5,302 bases of DNA from NCBI GenBank assembly GCA_903860995.1, contig CAIOSS010000853.1:1-5302 (forward strand), in the 5' to 3' direction. A program made the translations under genes and the position numbers. Below the pieces are notes generated by a model that was not told the DNA's origin, ran no database searches, and saw only the letters and a list, made by a program, of their open reading frames with translations. Shown here piece after piece: positions 1-2,992 of this stretch. Origin of the DNA: an uncultured delta proteobacterium (GTDB lineage Bacteria; Myxococcota_A; Polyangia; Polyangiales; Ga0077539). Numbering within the stretch: the stretch's first letter is position 1; each line of letters begins with the position of its first letter.

Positions 1-159
1 CTTCGCGTCCGTCGAGAGGTGGAGCCCTCGCGTGCGCCAGCGCACCCAGAAGTAGCCGTTGGGGTCGTCGACCGCGCCGTCCTCATCGTCGCCCTCGCAG
101 CGCTCACCCTGGCGTCGCACCCGGATCGCCGCACCGTCGTGCTCGCGGGTGCGGGTGAA
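1..159. repeat. Near-identical direct repeat, left copy
   Basis: Aligns without gaps to 5144-5302 with three differences, at 60 (T versus C), 133 (A versus G) and 142 (C versus G). Both copies are coding in the same minus-strand frame and encode the beta domain shared by the two FG-GAP-type lipoproteins. The left boundary is the window edge, so the true extent is unknown. Confidence 0.95.
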
Positions 160-498
160 GGTCGCGATCGCTCGCAGCGTCGCGCCCGTGTCGGGGTCAA
201 TGCGGTCGATCTGGACGGTCGGCGACACCTCCGGCACGAAGGCGCCCCGCAGCGCCGGGCGGGGCCCCACGGGCGGCAGGAAGTAGAAGCCCGCGACGCG
301 GCTGGCCTCAGGGCCGTGGACCGCATCCGAGAGGGCGGCCTGCTCCCGCTGCACCAACAAATCGGGCGCGTCTGTGCAGGCGACGGCGCCGAACAGCACC
401 CCAACGCCCAACCGGACGACCGCACGACGCGGTCCCCGACCGCCGATCACCGGGAGCGGTCGTGCGCTCCTCGATTCCAACCAGCACATCGTGTTCAT
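1..498 (-). CDS. FG-GAP-type surface lipoprotein, N-terminal 166 residues (3' end beyond left edge)
   Basis: This reading frame is open from an ATG at 498 to the left edge, so the C-terminus is missing. The start is set by a strong GGAGGGAGG Shine-Dalgarno seven bases upstream; a second ATG at 489 is too far from it. Residues 1-41 look like a lipoprotein signal peptide: an Arg-rich n-region (RGPRR at 21-25), a hydrophobic stretch VVRLGVGVLFGAVA, then Cys41 in an AVAC lipobox. The -3 residue is Ala, a slightly weak match. The rest looks like a beta-rich Ig-like domain, with GFYFLPPVGPRP and the acidic run CEGDDEDGAVDD. Its last 53 codons match the upstream gene's N-terminal region almost exactly (three base changes: one synonymous, one D to E, one D to N), so it is a close paralogue. 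By that homology the missing part probably holds Cys-rich, Fn3-like and FG-GAP propeller domains. The role is inferred as a surface adhesin or binding protein. It lies 361 bases downstream of the glycosidase gene, same strand. Confidence 0.8.
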   Translation of the reverse strand, partial: MNTMCWLESRSARPLPVIGGRGPRRAVVRLGVGVLFGAVACTDAPDLLVQREQAALSDAVHGPEASRVAGFYFLPPVGPRPALRGAFVPEVSPTVQIDRIDPDTGATLRAIATFTRTREHDGAAIRVRRQGERCEGDDEDGAVDDPNGYFWVRWRTRGLHLSTDAK

Positions 499-505
499 GG
501 CGATG

Positions 506-514
506 CCTCCCTCC
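506..514 (-). promoter_or_regulatory. Ribosome binding site of the 498-1 lipoprotein gene
   Basis: On the minus strand the sequence reads GGAGGGAGG, then CATCGCC, then ATG. It contains a full GGAGG core with seven-base spacing. It fixes the start at 498 and is the best single sign that this edge-truncated frame is a real gene. Confidence 0.75.
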
Positions 515-581
515 GAGCGTTCATTCCCCCAATGGCAGTGGAGCTGACGACCCCTGCACTTCCCCCCCGAACTCCCTCTCG

Positions 582-597
582 CGCGTGGTCTCACGCG
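582..597. repeat. Perfect inverted repeat, 6-bp arms, 4-base loop
   Basis: The plus strand reads CGCGTG, GTCT, CACGCG. It could be a short RNA hairpin in the leader of the 498-1 gene or an operator-like palindrome. No T-run follows on the minus strand, so it does not look like an intrinsic terminator. Short GC palindromes also arise by chance in DNA of this composition. Confidence 0.3.
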
Positions 598-600
598 AGC

Positions 601-624
601 GCCCGCTGTTCCCGCCTGGCGGGC
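601..624. repeat. Overlapping alternative inverted repeats
   Basis: A tight palindrome CCCGCCTGGCGGG lies at 611-623. A second pairing is possible between GCCCGC at 601-606 and GCGGGC at 619-624. The two stems share the right arm and exclude each other. They lie about 105-125 bases upstream of the lipoprotein start. Whether this is regulatory or just GC-rich chance cannot be told from the sequence alone. Confidence 0.25.
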
Positions 625-859
625 TCGGAGCGCGAGGAGAACTCGGTATCAACTCTCGTGCCGTGGGCGCCGTCTCCGCCACGCGATGGCCGAGATCCAG
701 GGCGTTCGTGGGGTCGAATGCCGCGGCTCTCTCCGGGCTGTCACGGGTCGGTGCGAGGCGCTCCGCCACACCTGCGTCGCTCGTGGTGCTTGCGCCGCGC
801 CGAGGTGGGGACGAGCTCCTCCCCGGCGCCAACGCCATCGCGAAGGATGGAGGCGGAGC

Positions 860-2884
860 CTACGGCGCGCGCGTGAACTCGAGCGCCGTGACCGAGTGCG
901 CTGGCACCGGGTACACGAACGTCGCCCCGGGCACGCTCAGCGTTCGAGACACGATGCGCACGGCGTCGACCGGCCCGCCGACGTTCTCGTTCGTCGCCCG
1001 CACCGAGTCCCCCGCGATCTCCCAGGCACGGACCGTCGTACCCGGCAGGAATCCGCGAAGGTCGAACGTGATCGGGATCGCAAGGGTCTCGTGTCGGCTC
1101 AGCACGATCACCCGCAGCGAGCGACCGCTGTCGGCGAGGCTCGCGTACGCCCGCACGTAGGGCGCCGACCCGGCGAAGCCGTCCCACCAGATCGGGCCGT
1201 TGCTCCAGTAGCTCGGCACGTTCTGCGGCACCACGGCCACGAGGCGATCGCCGAAGTGCTCGCGGTACAACTGCTGCGCGAGCGCCTTCGGGCGGATGAT
1301 CCTGAAGTCGCCCGGCTCGCACTCCTTGCCCTGGAGCGCGCCGAAGCGTGCGTTCTGGATCTCGTAGTAGGCCGCGGTGCTGATGCCGGCGGTGAGCAGC
1401 TCGCCGAGGATGCCGCCGTAGCACACGGCGTTGGGCATTCCCCACTGCGAGTAGGCGACGCCGGGCGACGGTCCGCCGCCAGGGGGGTCCTCCGCGCAGT
1501 CGAACTCGCCGAACACGATCTCGATCTGCGACGCGCGCGCCGGTGCCTCGTCGCGCAGGATCCCGCGCACGCGCGCCACCAGCTGCGGGATCGCCTCCGA
1601 CTCGGCCATGATCTCGCTGGGAATCGCTCGCGCGTACTCGCGATGGTTGGGGTACCAGTGGACGTCCACCGCATCGATCACGTCGCCCGCGAGGCGCACG
1701 ACGCCGCGGTTCCAGGCGTCTTCGTTGTACGTGCCGAACGCGGCGGCCAGGCGGGTCCCGGGGACGCGCGCTCGAAGGGCGGTGGCGTAGGCGTGCAGGT
1801 CGCGGGCGTAGTCCGCCGCGCTGCGGAAGTCGGCGTCCCAGTCGCCCCAGACCTCGTTGCCGATGTTGACCCACGCGACGCGGAGGCCGCGAGCGCGCGC
1901 GTCGGCGATCCAGTTCGCCGAGTCGGCCGGGCTGCTCCGGATCAGGTTCGTCTCGAGGATGAGCCCCATGCCCTGGGTCGCCGCGAGGTCGGCGACCGCG
2001 GGCCAGGTCCACCGGTCGCCGCACGGGCCCCGATGGTTGTCGCTCCAGAGGAACTCCGCGGGCTCGTCGCCCGCCGGGAATCGCACGAGCGGGTACTGCC
2101 CCGCGAGCGCCCGCACCGCCGACACGTTCTGACTGGTCGACTCGAGGTTCGCACCGTAGACGTCGCGGCTGATCGCCCCGCGGTCCAGGGTGGTGTCGAT
2201 CACGATCCGCGGCGTCAGGTCTCCGCCTCCCGTGTCAACGCCCCCGAGGTCCGCCGGGACCGTGTCGGTGCGGACGTCCGATGGGGCGTCGGCGCCCGTG
2301 TCCGTGCCCAGATCGGGAAGCACCGGCGCGTCGGTGACGTCTCGCGGGACGTCCAGGGCGGCGTCGATGCCGGCGTCCGGCGGGCGCGCGCAGGCGACGT
2401 ATCCGACCTCCGAGTAGCAGTCGTTGTCGCTGTCGCAGAAGCAGCGGGCCTCGCCGGGCCAGCAATAGCGGATGTATCCCGCGGCGTTGCGCGGCTGCCC
2501 CAGGTTGTCCGTGGTCGTGGGCTCCGGCGGGCATGCTCCGGCATCAACCCGGGCGTCGATGCCGGTGTCCGTCGGGACATCGCGCGGGACATCGATCGTG
2601 GCGTCGATGCCAGCATCGGCGCCAGCGTCTGTCGGCGACGTACAGGGCACGTAGCCATCGAGGGCGTAGCAGTCGTTGTCCTGGTCGCAGAAGCAGAGCG
2701 CGTCTCCTGGCCAGCAGTAGCGGATCTGCCCGGCGGCGTTGCGCGGCTGGCCCCGTGAGTCGGGTGCGACGGTCTCCAGACAGACCGCGGCCGAGCGCGC
2801 CGTCCCGATGGATGAATCGATCGCGCACCCGAGTGACAGTGCGACGGCCATGGCTCCCAATCGCGCCGACCATGAGTGGTTCAT
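860..2884 (-). CDS. Exported glycosidase-like protein: two Cys-rich modules plus clan GH-A (GH51-like) domain
   Basis: This is a 674-residue protein. The ATG at 2884 is preferred over one at 2923 because it has AGGGGAAGG five bases upstream and begins a signal peptide, MNHSWSARLGAMAVALSLGC. LSLGC is a weak lipobox, so a lipid anchor is likely but not certain. Residues 35-81 and 118-165 are two copies of a six-Cys module, separated and followed by Asp-rich linkers (82-117 and 166-222). From about 225 a TIM-barrel glycosidase begins: ISRDVYGANLES, then VRFPAGDEPAEFLW at 267-280. NIGNEVWGDWD follows, with Glu344 as the likely acid/base, then VHWYP (His409, Tyr411) and IVFGEFDC, with Glu460 as the likely nucleophile. 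Residues from about 570 resemble the C-terminal beta domain of GH51/GH79 enzymes, ending AHSVTALEF. These motifs are typical of alpha-L-arabinofuranosidase-like GH51, but divergence is high, so the substrate is not assigned. Cys pairs in the barrel fit an extracytoplasmic location. Confidence 0.75.
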   Translation of the reverse strand: MNHSWSARLGAMAVALSLGCAIDSSIGTARSAAVCLETVAPDSRGQPRNAAGQIRYCWPGDALCFCDQDNDCYALDGYVPCTSPTDAGADAGIDATIDVPRDVPTDTGIDARVDAGACPPEPTTTDNLGQPRNAAGYIRYCWPGEARCFCDSDNDCYSEVGYVACARPPDAGIDAALDVPRDVTDAPVLPDLGTDTGADAPSDVRTDTVPADLGGVDTGGGDLTPRIVIDTTLDRGAISRDVYGANLESTSQNVSAVRALAGQYPLVRFPAGDEPAEFLWSDNHRGPCGDRWTWPAVADLAATQGMGLILETNLIRSSPADSANWIADARARGLRVAWVNIGNEVWGDWDADFRSAADYARDLHAYATALRARVPGTRLAAAFGTYNEDAWNRGVVRLAGDVIDAVDVHWYPNHREYARAIPSEIMAESEAIPQLVARVRGILRDEAPARASQIEIVFGEFDCAEDPPGGGPSPGVAYSQWGMPNAVCYGGILGELLTAGISTAAYYEIQNARFGALQGKECEPGDFRIIRPKALAQQLYREHFGDRLVAVVPQNVPSYWSNGPIWWDGFAGSAPYVRAYASLADSGRSLRVIVLSRHETLAIPITFDLRGFLPGTTVRAWEIAGDSVRATNENVGGPVDAVRIVSRTLSVPGATFVYPVPAHSVTALEFTRAP
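2219..2389 (-). repeat. Second Asp-periodic linker of the glycosidase
   Basis: This region encodes about 57 residues (166-222) between the second Cys-rich module and the glycosidase barrel. Asp recurs mostly every four residues: DAGI, DAAL, DVPR, then after an irregular stretch DLGT, DTGA, DAPS, DVRT. The DNA has a matching imprecise 12-base period. It is probably an extended acidic spacer holding the catalytic domain off the cell surface. Confidence 0.6.
2390..2533 (-). repeat. Cys-rich module, copy B (48 residues)
   Basis: Runs from Cys118 to Cys165 of the glycosidase protein and has six Cys. The core, GQPRNAAG then IRYCWPG, CFCDSDNDCY and GYVAC, is almost identical to copy A. The copies are offset by exactly 252 bases (84 codons) across the core at 2414-2500. 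The acidic CDSDNDC loop resembles short calcium-binding loops. I do not recognise a named family. Confidence 0.75.
2534..2641 (-). repeat. First Asp-periodic linker, tetrapeptide D-x-x-x array
   Basis: After TSPT the 36-residue linker consists of eight consecutive tetrapeptides that each start with Asp: DAGA, DAGI, DATI, DVPR, DVPT, DTGI, DARV, DAGA. The DNA is therefore a degenerate 12-base tandem repeat, with GTC-containing units on the plus strand. It separates the two Cys-rich modules. Confidence 0.7.
2642..2782 (-). repeat. Cys-rich module, copy A (47 residues)
   Basis: Runs from Cys35 to Cys81, directly after the signal peptide region. It has six Cys, in the pattern C, then RYCWPGDALCFCDQDNDCY, then GYVPC. 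It is the first of two copies; DNA of the core at 2666-2752 aligns without gaps to copy B. Its position next to the likely anchor and its disulfide-rich look suggest a small folded surface module for carbohydrate, calcium or wall binding, which is inference. Confidence 0.75.
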
Positions 2885-2889
2885 TGTGG

Positions 2890-2898
2890 CCTTCCCCT
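2890..2898 (-). promoter_or_regulatory. Ribosome binding site of the glycosidase gene
   Basis: The minus strand reads AGGGGAAGG, then CCACA, then ATG at 2884. This selects 2884 over the in-frame ATG at 2923, whose nearest purine-rich stretch (GGAAGGAAG) is 13 bases away. Confidence 0.65.
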
Positions 2899-2945
2899 GG
2901 TGAAGCAATCCATTGATAAACATCGGGCCCGATCGACTTCCTTCC

Positions 2946-2974
2946 AGTAGACCGAGGCGCTTCTGCGATGTCAG
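2946..2974 (-). promoter_or_regulatory. Candidate sigma70-type promoter for the glycosidase gene
   Basis: On the minus strand CTGACA (five of six matches to TTGACA, at 2974-2969) is followed by exactly 17 bases and TCTACT (four of six matches to TATAAT, at 2951-2946). A transcript would begin near 2939 and leave a leader of about 55 bases before the ATG at 2884. It would exclude most of the ribosome site for the alternative ATG at 2923, which agrees with the chosen start. The match is moderate and untested. Confidence 0.35.
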
Positions 2975-2987
2975 GGACGCGTCGTCC
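2975..2987 (-). other. Short hairpin after the FG-GAP gene stop
   Basis: The minus strand reads GGACG, ACG, CGTCC: a perfect 5-bp stem with a 3-base loop, five bases after the TAG at 2995-2993. No T-run follows, so it is at best a weak or Rho-assisted 3' end. It abuts the candidate -35 box of the next gene. Confidence 0.25.
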
Positions 2988-2992
2988 GTCGG

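Larger units (their letters stand above)
499..859. other. Intergenic gap with small inverted repeats, no convincing gene
   Basis: This 361-base stretch separates the glycosidase stop (TAG at 862-860) from the next lipoprotein start. It is less ordered than the flanking genes: it has C-runs at 561-568 and irregular third positions. A 105-codon minus-strand frame (838-521) lies inside it, but it has no Shine-Dalgarno, no recognisable domain and a low-complexity Ser/Pro/Arg composition. The gap should carry the promoter of the 498-1 gene, but I see no clear -35/-10 pair. No T-run follows any stem, so no classical intrinsic terminator is visible after the glycosidase gene. Confidence 0.5.

Noticed and set aside
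611..623. Intrinsic terminator at the GC palindrome
   Set aside because: No T-run follows on either strand, the loop is very tight, and it lies about 240 bases past the glycosidase stop.
521..838. 105-codon minus-strand frame in the gap between genes
   Set aside because: No Shine-Dalgarno, no domain, low-complexity Ser/Pro/Arg composition and unremarkable codon use. A decayed gene remains possible but cannot be supported.
19..876. 285-codon plus-strand frame covering the left end
   Set aside because: Antisense to the lipoprotein start, which has a strong ribosome site, a signal peptide and a near-identical paralogue.
741..2024. 427-codon minus-strand frame overlapping the glycosidase
   Set aside because: Arg/Pro/Gly-rich out-of-frame translation; no motif, and it overlaps the catalytic domain coding sequence.
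686..2758. 690-codon plus-strand frame opposite the glycosidase gene
   Set aside because: Arg/Ala/Val-rich translation without domains or a signal; it is the expected antisense shadow of a GC-rich gene whose minus-strand product has clear motifs.
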